Of a DNA stretch of 64,000 nt, positions 38,377 to 45,251 are shown in pieces (position 1 is the stretch's first letter; each line of letters opens with the position of its first letter). The notes beneath the pieces are model-generated. The model saw nothing but the letters and a program-made list of their open reading frames with translations, ran no database searches and was not told the origin of the DNA. This stretch comes from Noviherbaspirillum malthae (GTDB lineage: Bacteria; Pseudomonadota; Gammaproteobacteria; Burkholderiales; Burkholderiaceae_D), in NCBI RefSeq assembly GCF_015352985.1, contig NZ_JACYXF010000001.1, positions 372,001 through 436,000 of the forward strand. Reading direction: 5' to 3'. Position numbers and translations under genes: made by a program.

Positions 38377-38769
38377 ATGACAGAACCGACAAGCGGAGCC
38401 ATGGGCCTCGCTTTTTTCAAACTCTACGGCTTAAAGGCAGGGCTAGGCATGATGGGAGCAGCACTTCTTTACCTGGTGGCGCCGCCGACGAAGGCGGACG
38501 GCAAATTCGACCGGCGAGAGTTCGCCGTGAGGCTGGCGTGCGCCGGCACCGCGAGCGAACTCTTCGGCGATTTGGCGGTGGAGCTGCTGAAGTCTTGGGT
38601 GGCCATGAGCTCGTGGCTGCAGGGCATCAATGTTGACGATCACAAGGGGGCCGTCTACTTGCTGGTTGGGGCGCCGGCCTGGTGGATCACGCGCGCGGCG
38701 GCGCTCTGGCTGCAGAAGCGCAACGGGAAGGACATTGCCGAGGTGGTCAAGGAAGTGAGGGAGGCATGA
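38377..38769 (+). CDS. Holin-like membrane protein
   Basis: Length is 130 residues from the ATG at 38377, chosen for GAGGA six bases upstream (an ATG at 38365 is in frame). Hydrophobic segments are GLKAGLGMMGAALLYLVA (about 15-35), a weaker middle helix, and YLLVGAPAWWITRAAALWL near the C-terminus, with a charged tail. It immediately precedes the endolysin (ATGA) and is the best holin candidate. Confidence 0.75.
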   Translation: MTEPTSGAMGLAFFKLYGLKAGLGMMGAALLYLVAPPTKADGKFDRREFAVRLACAGTASELFGDLAVELLKSWVAMSSWLQGINVDDHKGAVYLLVGAPAWWITRAAALWLQKRNGKDIAEVVKEVREA

Positions 38770-39251
38770 TCGCGCCGACACCACAGCAAAAGGCATTTCT
38801 CGACACGATCGCATTCAGCGAGATCGGCGCCGCGCTTCTGGCGAAGTCCGACAATGGCTACAACGTCATTGTCGGCAGCACTCCAACCAAGCCGATCCTG
38901 TTCTCCAGTTATGCCGACCACCCGCGCAAGCTGATGGAGCTTATCATCAAGAACAAGCCGGTGATCAGTACGGCCGCCGGCCGGTACCAGCTGCTGCAGC
39001 GTTACTTCGACTTCTACAGGAAGCAGCTCGGCCTGCGCGACTTCTCGCCGGCCAGCCAGGACGCGATCGCGCTCCAGCAGATCAAGGAGCGGCGTGCGCT
39101 GGCGGACATCGAGGTCGGCAACTTCGCCGCAGCGGTCGACAAGTGCCGGAACATCTGGGCATCGCTGCCAGGCGCCGGTTACGGCCAGCACGAGCAGAAG
39201 CTGGTAGATCTGCAGACGGCTTTCATTCAGGCGGGAGGGCGGCTGGCATGA
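38766..39251 (+). CDS. Endolysin, lambda R-type lytic transglycosylase
   Basis: Length is 161 residues from the ATG at 38766. It is strongly lambda gpR-like: IAFSEIG with the catalytic Glu near residue 18, NGYNVIVGSTPTKPILFSSY, YADHPRKLMELI, STAAGRYQLLQRYFDFYRKQ, FSPASQDAIALQQIKERRAL and IWASLPGAGYGQHEQK. It cleaves the MurNAc-GlcNAc bond to form anhydro ends. There is no signal peptide, so it depends on the holin. Confidence 0.93.
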   Translation: MIAPTPQQKAFLDTIAFSEIGAALLAKSDNGYNVIVGSTPTKPILFSSYADHPRKLMELIIKNKPVISTAAGRYQLLQRYFDFYRKQLGLRDFSPASQDAIALQQIKERRALADIEVGNFAAAVDKCRNIWASLPGAGYGQHEQKLVDLQTAFIQAGGRLA

Positions 39252-39742
39252 ACATTTTCCGCCCATTCATCGAGCCGGCGCTTGCCGCCGGCAAGGTTGT
39301 TCTTCTGGTCGGCCTGTTCGGCGCCGGCTTCTATCTCGGCAAGAAGCTGGAAGCAGGGAAGTGCGCGGAAACGGCCGCTGTGAGTGCCAAGGCCGAAACC
39401 GCCGCGGTGCTCAGCAGGGTCCGGAACAATGAACGGATCGCCGAGCAGCAGGAAATCGACCGTCAACGCATCGAGAAAGCCCACCATGAAGAACTTGCTC
39501 AAGTTCGTGCCGATATTGCTCGCGCTCCAAGCCTGCGCGTCGGCCCCGCCATCTGTTCAGGATTTGCCGGATCCGCCCAAGCCCCGGCCGCCAGCGGCAG
39601 CGATGGAGCCGATTCCGGAACCAGGCTACTTTCTCCGGAAATGGACCGAGCTGTTAAGGCGCTGATTGAGGAAACGGAGCGGGTGGCGGCAACTGGGCGG
39701 GCGTGTCAAGCCTTCGTAGCTTCCTCAGGCTTGACTCATTAG
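39248..39742 (+). CDS. Inner-membrane spanin (Rz-like)
   Basis: Length is 164 residues from the ATG at 39248. It has an N-terminal membrane anchor (VVLLVGLFGAGFYLGKKL, about 16-35) and then a periplasmic helical domain rich in Ala/Glu (NNERIAEQQEIDRQRIEKAH). With the embedded o-spanin it fuses inner and outer membranes in the last step of lysis. ATGA coupling to the endolysin. Confidence 0.85.
   Translation: MNIFRPFIEPALAAGKVVLLVGLFGAGFYLGKKLEAGKCAETAAVSAKAETAAVLSRVRNNERIAEQQEIDRQRIEKAHHEELAQVRADIARAPSLRVGPAICSGFAGSAQAPAASGSDGADSGTRLLSPEMDRAVKALIEETERVAATGRACQAFVASSGLTH
39486..39665 (+). CDS. Outer-membrane spanin lipoprotein (Rz1-like), nested in Rz
   Basis: Length is 59 residues in the +1 frame wholly inside the Rz gene. 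It has the signal MKNLLKFVPILLALQAC with lipobox LQAC (mature Cys 17), followed by a Pro-rich stretch (PPSVQDLPDPPKPRPPAAA), the standard Rz1 layout. Confidence 0.87.
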   Translation: MKNLLKFVPILLALQACASAPPSVQDLPDPPKPRPPAAAMEPIPEPGYFLRKWTELLRR

Positions 39743-39750
39743 GAAGGGGA

Positions 39751-40119
39751 TTACTGCTTGAGCCATTCACGGCAAGCTGCCGCGATGTTTTCGGTGCGCT
39801 TGAAGTTGACGCAGGTGCCCCATGCGCATTGCGAAACAGTGCCGTCCGGATTACGTGTGAAATTCGCCTCTGACATGGCTACGATTTTGTCCCCAGTGAT
39901 GGTCACCGGTGTGGCTTTGTATTTGCCTTGGTACTCGTAGCACAGCTCACCTGTTCCGTTCGGCCGGATCAGCATGGTGTGGGTCTGGATCATATTGGAG
40001 CCGACCCAATATCCCGCCAAGTCCGGTGTCGGTGTCGGAGTGTACTTATGCGCGACGCTATGAGGAGTCATACAGCCGGCTGTTGCTAAGGCAGCAAATA
40101 CTGCCAAGAGTGCTTTCAT
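39751..40119 (-). CDS. Phage-encoded lipoprotein, lysogenic-conversion candidate
   Basis: Length is 122 residues from the ATG at 40119, chosen because AAGGA lies 8 bases upstream; other in-frame starts lack spacing. The signal ALLAVFAALATAGC ends in lipobox TAGC. The mature domain (LAGYWVGSNMIQTHTMLIRP, NGTGELCYEYQGKYKATPV) is beta-rich with three further Cys. It resembles the J517_1871-type lipoprotein family as I recall it. Orientation opposite to the late genes and its own unit suggest expression in the lysogen. Confidence 0.65.
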   Translation of the reverse strand: MKALLAVFAALATAGCMTPHSVAHKYTPTPTPDLAGYWVGSNMIQTHTMLIRPNGTGELCYEYQGKYKATPVTITGDKIVAMSEANFTRNPDGTVSQCAWGTCVNFKRTENIAAACREWLKQ

Positions 40120-40229
40120 TCCATTCATCCTTTTCAAGGTTATGCCTTTGGACTAAATATTTCCCAAACGCAATTAAACCGTAAACTCGATGATTGGTCA
40201 TCCCATAAAAGGGATATCAGTCAGCCAAC

Positions 40230-40273
40230 TTGGCATTCATCAACTCGCCAAATATACTGTACGCACATACAGT
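40230..40273 (+). promoter_or_regulatory. Sigma-70 promoter overlapped by a LexA (SOS) box
   Basis: TTGGCA (40230-40235), a 17-bp spacer and TATACT (40253-40258) give a strong promoter. CTGT-N8-ACAG at 40257-40272 is a perfect match to the LexA core consensus and overlaps the -10. Expression of the gene at 40284 should rise when LexA is cleaved. Confidence 0.82.
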
Positions 40274-40283
40274 GAAATTGGCG

Positions 40284-40628
40284 ATGAAAACCCTTATCTG
40301 TTACACAATTCGATATCTGCTCAGTGGGCAGTGGCATCACTCGCCGGTGAAGATGCCGCTTGAGTACGCCGATCGCCAATACGTCATCAGCCAGTGGGAG
40401 CCGTTGCTTGAGACGGCCGAGGAAATGCTGTTCGATGAGAAGGCCTGCGACCGGCAGATCGCTGCGGCTGAACACGAGCGCAAGTTTCCGCCGGTGCCTT
40501 GTATCAGTGCCAGACGAACGCCGACAGAAGAGTGGCCGCACTGGCCGGTGGAATATCCGACAGAGGATGTGCGCGCTGCCTTGGGTGACATGTGGCAGCG
40601 CGCCAAGTCTTACCAGCCGCGCCGGTAG
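40284..40628 (+). CDS. SOS-controlled phage protein of unknown function
   Basis: Length is 114 residues from the ATG at 40284, 11 bp after the LexA box. The start is mildly hydrophobic (KTLICYTIRYLLSGQWHH), the middle acidic (VISQWEPLLETAEEMLFDEK), the end Trp/Pro-rich (EEWPHWPVEYPTEDVRAALG). No family is recognised. SOS control at the prophage end suggests a role in induction or host damage response (antirepressor, cell-division or RecA modulation), but nothing in the sequence decides this. It converges with 40632-40907. Confidence 0.65.
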   Translation: MKTLICYTIRYLLSGQWHHSPVKMPLEYADRQYVISQWEPLLETAEEMLFDEKACDRQIAAAEHERKFPPVPCISARRTPTEEWPHWPVEYPTEDVRAALGDMWQRAKSYQPRR

Positions 40629-40631
40629 TCT

Positions 40632-40907
40632 TCAGGGCAGGAGTAGAAATTTCGCCTTCATGGCCAGCACCCGGGCTTCTTCGCCTGGCTGCTGGTCAAC
40701 GTACTCTGTCAGTTCGCGCAAGACCTGCTTCATTTCGTCGAATTCTTCCTGAACGGACATCAGCAGCTCGAGCGCCGCAACCAATTCGAGGGTAGTGCGC
40801 GGGCCGGCGATCGATAGATACTCAGCCATCCGGTGTTTCTCTGGCTCTTCGTCGTCATCGTCCAGGGCGTGCAAAGCAGCGTTTTTGATGATTGAAAGAG
40901 CGTGCAT
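40632..40907 (-). CDS. Last prophage gene, hypothetical, downstream of the host tRNA promoter
   Basis: A 91-residue acidic helical protein (LDDDDEEPEKHRMAEYLSIA, LELLMSVQEEFDEMKQVLRE). GAGG precedes the ATG at 40907. The nearest promoter in its direction is the native tRNA-Gly promoter at 41088-41117, with no terminator visible between them. Function unknown. Confidence 0.6.
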   Translation of the reverse strand: MHALSIIKNAALHALDDDDEEPEKHRMAEYLSIAGPRTTLELVAALELLMSVQEEFDEMKQVLRELTEYVDQQPGEEARVLAMKAKFLLLP

Positions 40908-40922
40908 AAATCCTCAAAAATC

Positions 40923-40995
40923 TGCTCCGCAAAACAAAAACGCCCCGCATGAAATAAGGCTTTCAGACGGCATAGTTTACGATTTTTGCGGAGCG
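40923..40995. repeat. Inverted arm-type repeats beside attR
   Basis: TGCTCCGCAA at 40923-40932 and the reverse complement of CGCTCCGCAA at 40986-40995 face each other; extended, they form an 11-bp inverted repeat GCTCCGCAAAA/TTTTGCGGAGC. The same word is present twice near attL. Likely integrase arm sites. Confidence 0.5.
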
Positions 40996-41036
40996 GGAAT
41001 TCGGCGGGAAGTGGCGTGGTTACTGGATTTCTATAC

Positions 41037-41077
41037 AAGCTTGGGAAGCTTCTGCTCTACCATTGAGCTACACCCGC
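41037..41077. repeat. attR: 41-bp attachment repeat, right copy (orphan tRNA 5' half)
   Basis: Identical to 297-337. It contains nucleotides 1-41 of tRNA-Gly but is followed by phage DNA instead of the 3' half, so it cannot make a tRNA. Identity ends exactly at the tRNA 5' nucleotide. Confidence 0.92.
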
Positions 41078-41087
41078 GACAGGCGTG

Positions 41088-41117
41088 ATTTTACGCGGGT
41101 TTAAGGCGGGATGGCAA
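41088..41117 (-). promoter_or_regulatory. Native tRNA-Gly promoter, now separated from the complete tRNA
   Basis: Minus-strand TTGCCA (41112-41117), 18-bp spacer, TAAAAT (41088-41093), 10 nt before the tRNA 5' end. In an uninfected chromosome it would drive the intact tRNA. Here it transcribes 41 nt of tRNA and then the right end of the prophage. Confidence 0.72.
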
Positions 41118-41175
41118 AACGGCGGGCCGAGGTTTTTTGTGCCTGAGAGAAGGGTTTTCTTTGAAACTATTCGTC

Positions 41176-42030
41176 TTAGGGCATGGTTTCGATAGCTTCC
41201 AGGCGTGCGGACATCGACTTTTCCAGGCAAGCCAGGTCCGACTTGCAGCGATTGCGCTGCAACAGCCATGCGCGCTGATGCGTCTTGAGCGCGGCCAGTG
41301 AGTTTCCCCGTCCGGCCTCCTGCAACTCCTGCGTCGCCGCAGCGAATGAACGAGCAATGCTGACATCCAGCTTGGCGAGCGGGACGGAGCGGCAGATCGC
41401 TTTTTCACTATCGGTTGATGCTTGTCTGCAATTGAAAGACGGATCGGGGCGGGCTCCCTCCGGCAGGCGTTTCAATTCAAGGATGGTTTCGTCGTACCAG
41501 CGCAGCGCCAGCTTGCCGTTTGCCAGAGGCAGCAGCCATGCGCCCCGGTGGCCGTCCTCGCGTCCCAGGCTTGCTCCCCATAGCTTGCCATTGCATTTCA
41601 CCGTAAACGCCGAAGCCTTCGGATCGCCGGGAAGCTGCAGCCGGTAGTCCTGGGCGGTCGGCAGTACCGGCGGAAGGGCACGTCCTGCCATGCTGGATTC
41701 AATCAATTTCACAGCTGGCAGCGACTTCCCGATCCTTGGCGACGGACAATCCTGCCGCTCGGGTGTATTGGATGTGATGCTCCCGGAAGAGAACCGGAAT
41801 ATTCTGCCGAGCAGTCGAAACTCATCAGGCCGGTAAAGCGGGGTGCGGGTTGCTCCCGTATCGACATGGACATCGGTCACTTCCCAAGTGCCGAACAGAC
41901 TGGAAGGGATAGGTAGAGCTGATGCAGCCAACTGCGGAGTGGCATGCGAGGAACCGCCGGTAATGCACAGAACAAGGAGCGCGACGGCATGCCGCCAGTT
42001 GGATGGCTTCAGGATAAATTTGTCGGTCAT
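41176..42030 (-). CDS. Secreted LprI/DUF1311-domain protein, putative immunity to the upstream muramidase
   Basis: Length is 284 residues from the ATG at 42030. It has a signal peptide (about 1-30, HAVALLVLCITGGSSHA) and then a beta-rich domain beginning FGTWEVTDVHV. The C-terminal 85 residues (CRQASTDSEKAICRSVPLAK, LDVSIARSFAAATQEL, QRAWLLQRNRCKSDLACLEK) form a DUF1311/LprI domain, a family that includes lysozyme inhibitors. It begins 13 bp after the muramidase stop in the same operon, the layout of an effector and its periplasmic immunity protein. Confidence 0.72.
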   Translation of the reverse strand: MTDKFILKPSNWRHAVALLVLCITGGSSHATPQLAASALPIPSSLFGTWEVTDVHVDTGATRTPLYRPDEFRLLGRIFRFSSGSITSNTPERQDCPSPRIGKSLPAVKLIESSMAGRALPPVLPTAQDYRLQLPGDPKASAFTVKCNGKLWGASLGREDGHRGAWLLPLANGKLALRWYDETILELKRLPEGARPDPSFNCRQASTDSEKAICRSVPLAKLDVSIARSFAAATQELQEAGRGNSLAALKTHQRAWLLQRNRCKSDLACLEKSMSARLEAIETMP

Positions 42031-42043
42031 GTCCACCCTTGCG

Positions 42044-42955
42044 TCAGATGCCTTGGTAATGACCATACAGGTACAGTGCGACTTCATGGTCCCGACGCCG
42101 AACAAGTCCTCTGAAGACTACGCCTCTTGAGGTTACGACGTATCTGATTGTTTTCATCGCATCGGCAATCCGGCCCTGGTTGATATGGTGCGCAACATTG
42201 CGAAACTGGCCGCCTGGATTGTATGCGAAGGAGACGAGGGCATCGAATTCATGCTGGAGAAGGTCGACGCTGATCAGCCGCTTGATCAGCGACTCGTACC
42301 GCGGGACGACATGCCTTAGCAGCAGCATCTCCTGCATTCGGCTCAAATTGACCAGCGCCTTATGGTGCTCGGCAAACCCTGCCGCTGCTTGATTGAGCAG
42401 GCCGGCCGCCTTCGAAATCTGCTCTGCTACCGAGGCTTGCAGGCCGATCGCTTGCATGTCAGCCATCACCGATGCCGCACTTCGTTCCTTCATGTCATAG
42501 CCGGGTCCCAGGGTGACTCCGCTGGCGCCCCGCGGCCAGTGAAGGCGATTGCTTACCCCTGTCAAAGCTTCATGGCCGTAGATGAAATTCAATCCCTGAA
42601 TGGATGTGCTGAGCGCGGAACTCGGACGGGAAGCGGCATAAGGCATGGGCAGAATTCTGGCCGCAGCGGACGAGTGGATAATGCCGCCGCCAATGTCCTT
42701 GATCGAGTCACTCATGCCTGTTGCAGGACGATGCATATGGTGCGTACCGGCCGCGGGAAGCCTGAGGGCACCGAACGTCTTCGGCCCGGCAATGCCGTCG
42801 GGCAGCATACCTCTTCGTCTTTGAAATCCCCTTACGACTCTTTCGGTCTGAGCACCGAAACTTCCATCGATGGCGAGCTTTTCGCCATGGTTGGCGAGTG
42901 CTGCCTGAAGCTCGCGTACCTTGCCGCCGCTTGAACCCTTCCTTAGTGCCGTCAA
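42044..42955 (-). CDS. Muramidase with peptidoglycan-binding domain, putative exported effector
   Basis: Length is 303 residues from a TTG start with GAGGAG upstream. Residues 5-65 are a PG_binding_1 domain (SGGKVRELQAALANHG, AIDGSFGAQTERVVRGFQRR). After a linker, residues 120-300 are a GH24/T4-lysozyme-like domain: FIYGHEALTG (E129), GVTLGPGYDM (T148, D154), FDALVSFAYNPGG and GLVRRRDHEVALYLYG. There is no signal peptide, so export would need a system such as type VI secretion. It is paired with a secreted LprI protein. Confidence 0.78.
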   Translation of the reverse strand: MTALRKGSSGGKVRELQAALANHGEKLAIDGSFGAQTERVVRGFQRRRGMLPDGIAGPKTFGALRLPAAGTHHMHRPATGMSDSIKDIGGGIIHSSAAARILPMPYAASRPSSALSTSIQGLNFIYGHEALTGVSNRLHWPRGASGVTLGPGYDMKERSAASVMADMQAIGLQASVAEQISKAAGLLNQAAAGFAEHHKALVNLSRMQEMLLLRHVVPRYESLIKRLISVDLLQHEFDALVSFAYNPGGQFRNVAHHINQGRIADAMKTIRYVVTSRGVVFRGLVRRRDHEVALYLYGHYQGI

Positions 42956-43104
42956 CCGTTATCTCCTCGAAAAGCGGAATTTGCCCGCGGCCTGAAGGCG
43001 CACGGGCATGCGAGGTTGTAAAAATAGCATCTATGTTGCGACGTTGGCAACGAAAGGGGTTTGCAAGTTTGTAACGGGAAGTAGATCGAAAGATCTGGAG
43101 TGAG

Positions 43105-43162
43105 ATGAGTTGCGACGCTCTATCCTCTATCGCAACTCATGATGCAGCCTGTTTCAGGCTGC
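43105..43162. other. Two tandem perfect hairpins in the 42956-43284 intergenic region
   Basis: ATGAGTTGCGA (43105-43115) pairs with TCGCAACTCAT (43130-43140), 11 bp. Three bases later GCAGCCTG (43144-43151) pairs with CAGGCTGC (43155-43162), 8 bp. Neither has a T run, so they are not plain terminators. The rest of this 330-bp interval holds no credible gene. A structured RNA, a protein-binding site or a repeat family member are possible. Confidence 0.45.
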
Positions 43163-43218
43163 AAGGTACGGGCTATACCGCACTACACCAAGGTACGGCC
43201 GCGGCCCGCAGGCATTAA

Positions 43219-43246
43219 TCAAATGGCCGCTGACGCGGCCATTTGA
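43219..43246. terminator. Hairpin downstream of hpf, probable terminator
   Basis: A perfect 12-bp stem TCAAATGGCCGC/GCGGCCATTTGA with a TGAC loop, 38 nt after the hpf stop. Only short T/A tracts follow on either strand, but the position and stability favour termination of hpf. Confidence 0.55.
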
Positions 43247-43284
43247 ATTCAACGCATCTCATTGCGAGCGCGTTCCACGAACCG

Positions 43285-43626
43285 TCACAATCCCGTGGCG
43301 CTGATATTCTTCAGTGCCTCGTTCTTGTGGCTTTGTACCTTGTCCTTGTGCCGCACGACCTGGCGGTCGAGTTTGTCCATGAGTCCGTCGATCGCTGCAT
43401 ACAGGTCTTCCGCATAGTGATCGAGGTGAATCACATTGCCCTTGACGCGCAGGTTGACCTCCGCGCGCTGCCGCTTGTCCTTTTCCGAAGGTTTCTCGAC
43501 CCCGAGCACGACTGCAATGTCGATGATCTGGTCGAAATGCCGGATGACGCGTTCCAGTTTGGTTTCCACGTATTCGCGCAGGGCCGGGCTGATGTCGACA
43601 TGCTGGCCGGTAAGCAATAGGTTCAT
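43285..43626 (-). CDS. hpf: Ribosome hibernation promoting factor (short HPF)
   Basis: Length is 113 residues from the ATG at 43626, with AAAGGAGG seven bases upstream. The sequence follows the HPF/YfiA fold: [70 protein letters not shown]. It binds the 30S decoding centre in stationary phase. There is no C-terminal dimerisation domain, so it is the short form. rpoN, a frequent neighbour, is not adjacent here. Confidence 0.93.
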   Translation of the reverse strand: MNLLLTGQHVDISPALREYVETKLERVIRHFDQIIDIAVVLGVEKPSEKDKRQRAEVNLRVKGNVIHLDHYAEDLYAAIDGLMDKLDRQVVRHKDKVQSHKNEALKNISATGL

Positions 43627-43926
43627 GAAACAACCTCCTTTGTGCAATGGAAAATTTGACTGCAGAAGAATGACCGCGATTCGAATCGCTGCATCATGGT
43701 GATAGCGATGAGATAACTTGCAGCGTGTCAGGTTCACTGGATTTCATGTTCCTGATCCGGAATCCGGTTATTGCCATGTGAAGCAGGGAGGTCCTTGCCA
43801 GTCCAATGAACACGCAATGTTGACTTCCAGCATTGCCTGCACGGAATTTCTGCTATTCACGCTCTCGTCATCCATGACAGTACGGATGGCGATCCGGAGT
43901 CGAATTCAGCTGCTGCACAGCTTCCT
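43627..43926. other. Intergenic region between hpf and the diguanylate cyclase
   Basis: About 300 bp without a credible gene. It must hold the hpf promoter (minus strand). A small inverted repeat GCAATG/CATTGC occurs near 43816-43837. No clear -35/-10 pair could be fixed. Confidence 0.4.
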
Positions 43927-45129
43927 TCACGCGGCAGCGAAGCGCCGAGGCGGCGAATGCTGATGCTGCAGATCCGGCAGCGGCGCCAGTTCCACCCGGT
44001 TGCGTCCGTTCGCCTTGGCGCAATACAAGGCACTGTCGGCGGCCGACAGAAGGCTGTCGATTTCCATCGAACCATCGTGTGCGGCGGCAAGGCCGATGCT
44101 GACCGTATAGTGCGGCAATGCCGAGTCGGGAGCGGCGGTGGCAATATGGTTGCAGATGCGACGGGCAATCTCCTCGGCGTCGCGCGGCGGCGCATCCGGC
44201 AAAAGGATGACGAATTCCTCGCCGCCGTAGCGGCCCACGCAGTCGATATTGCGCAGCACTTCCTGCACCCGCTGCGCGAAGTCGATGATCACGCGGTCGC
44301 CGATGGCATGGCCGAAGCGGTCGTTGACCGATTTGAAGCTGTCGAGGTCGCACATCAGCAGGGCGAGCGGGCGTCCGGTGCGGGCGCTGCGGCCGATTTC
44401 GCGGGTCAGGATATCGATGAAGGCGCTGCGCGAATAGACCTTGGTCAGCGGATCGTGCGAGGCAATGAATTCCAGCTCGGCCCGCAGCCGCTCGTTGGCG
44501 AGCATGATGGCGCCGAGCGTAATGGCCAGCACCGAAAACGCCAGCGCCGCCAGGTAGATTCTCTGCATCGGCGTCGCGCCGAACACGCTGGTCGGCGCAT
44601 CGAAATGCAGGAGCAGCATGCCGACGCGGAAGGCCGACACCATGCCGATGCCGGTGAATACCAGGCAGGTGAAACGCCCGGCCAGCGTAACGCCGGTGGT
44701 GCGGTAGACCAGCACGGTGCAGGCGAAGAACAGGACGGCATTGGTGACTGTCACCAGCAGGGCCCGCGAAGGGTAGTGCGGCGTGAGATAGGTGAACCAG
44801 GCGACATGCGCGATCACCAGCAGGAGCACCGTCTTGAGCAGGCGGCTGCGGCTGGGCAGGCCGGCGAAATGACGGAAACCGGCATAGAAGTACATGATGC
44901 CGCCGACCAGCATGGCATTGGCCAGCACAATGGAAAAGAAGTCCGGAATGATGCCGGTCATGCCGAACAGCCCGCTGGCAACCACCATGCCGGACAGGCC
45001 CCAGCTCCATTCATTCAGCCCGCCGATGGAAGGCGGAAAACTGCGGCGCAGCATGAAGAGAATGGCCGAGCAGAGGAGGCCGAGCAAGCCGGCGACGAAG
45101 ATCAACGAGCGCGGATCGAGTTCTGACAC
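43927..45129 (-). CDS. Membrane-bound diguanylate cyclase (GGDEF)
   Basis: Length is 400 residues from a GTG at 45129, chosen for GGGGGG about 7 nt upstream; an in-frame ATG at 45168 would add 13 residues. Six or seven membrane helices (about 8-220) form a MASE-like sensor. The GGDEF domain spans about 240-390, with DPLTKVYSRSAF, LLMCDLDSFKSVNDRFGHAI, and the active loop RYGGEEFVILL (GGEEF, active form). There is no obvious RxxD inhibitory site before the loop. It should make c-di-GMP; a PilZ receptor is encoded at 57741. Confidence 0.9.
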   Translation of the reverse strand: MSELDPRSLIFVAGLLGLLCSAILFMLRRSFPPSIGGLNEWSWGLSGMVVASGLFGMTGIIPDFFSIVLANAMLVGGIMYFYAGFRHFAGLPSRSRLLKTVLLLVIAHVAWFTYLTPHYPSRALLVTVTNAVLFFACTVLVYRTTGVTLAGRFTCLVFTGIGMVSAFRVGMLLLHFDAPTSVFGATPMQRIYLAALAFSVLAITLGAIMLANERLRAELEFIASHDPLTKVYSRSAFIDILTREIGRSARTGRPLALLMCDLDSFKSVNDRFGHAIGDRVIIDFAQRVQEVLRNIDCVGRYGGEEFVILLPDAPPRDAEEIARRICNHIATAAPDSALPHYTVSIGLAAAHDGSMEIDSLLSAADSALYCAKANGRNRVELAPLPDLQHQHSPPRRFAAA

Positions 45130-45251
45130 GGTGCACCCCCCAAAGGCGCAATATAGCAATGTTTCCATCGTATTTCTATGAGGAAAAACGATGGAAACGG
45201 AGCTGCTTGCGCCACGTCAAATGCTGGCGTCAGGAAGATTCGGCGCCGTGC

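Larger units (their letters stand above)
297..41077. mobile_element. Complete lambda-like prophage (HK97-type head, siphovirus-type tail) in tRNA-Gly
   Basis: The element is bounded by 41-bp direct repeats and encodes an integrase next to attL, a recombination operon, a CI/Cro immunity region, replication genes, and an uninterrupted late region from HNH/terminase to spanins. I found no frameshift or stop that breaks a core gene, so it may be inducible. Lambda-type order is followed, but the tail-tip module is unusually short. Accessory genes sit at the right end and in the immunity region. Confidence 0.93.

Noticed and set aside
41037-41077. A second tRNA-Gly gene
   Set aside because: Only nucleotides 1-41 are present; D-arm and anticodon loop exist but the variable region, T-arm and acceptor 3' strand are missing.
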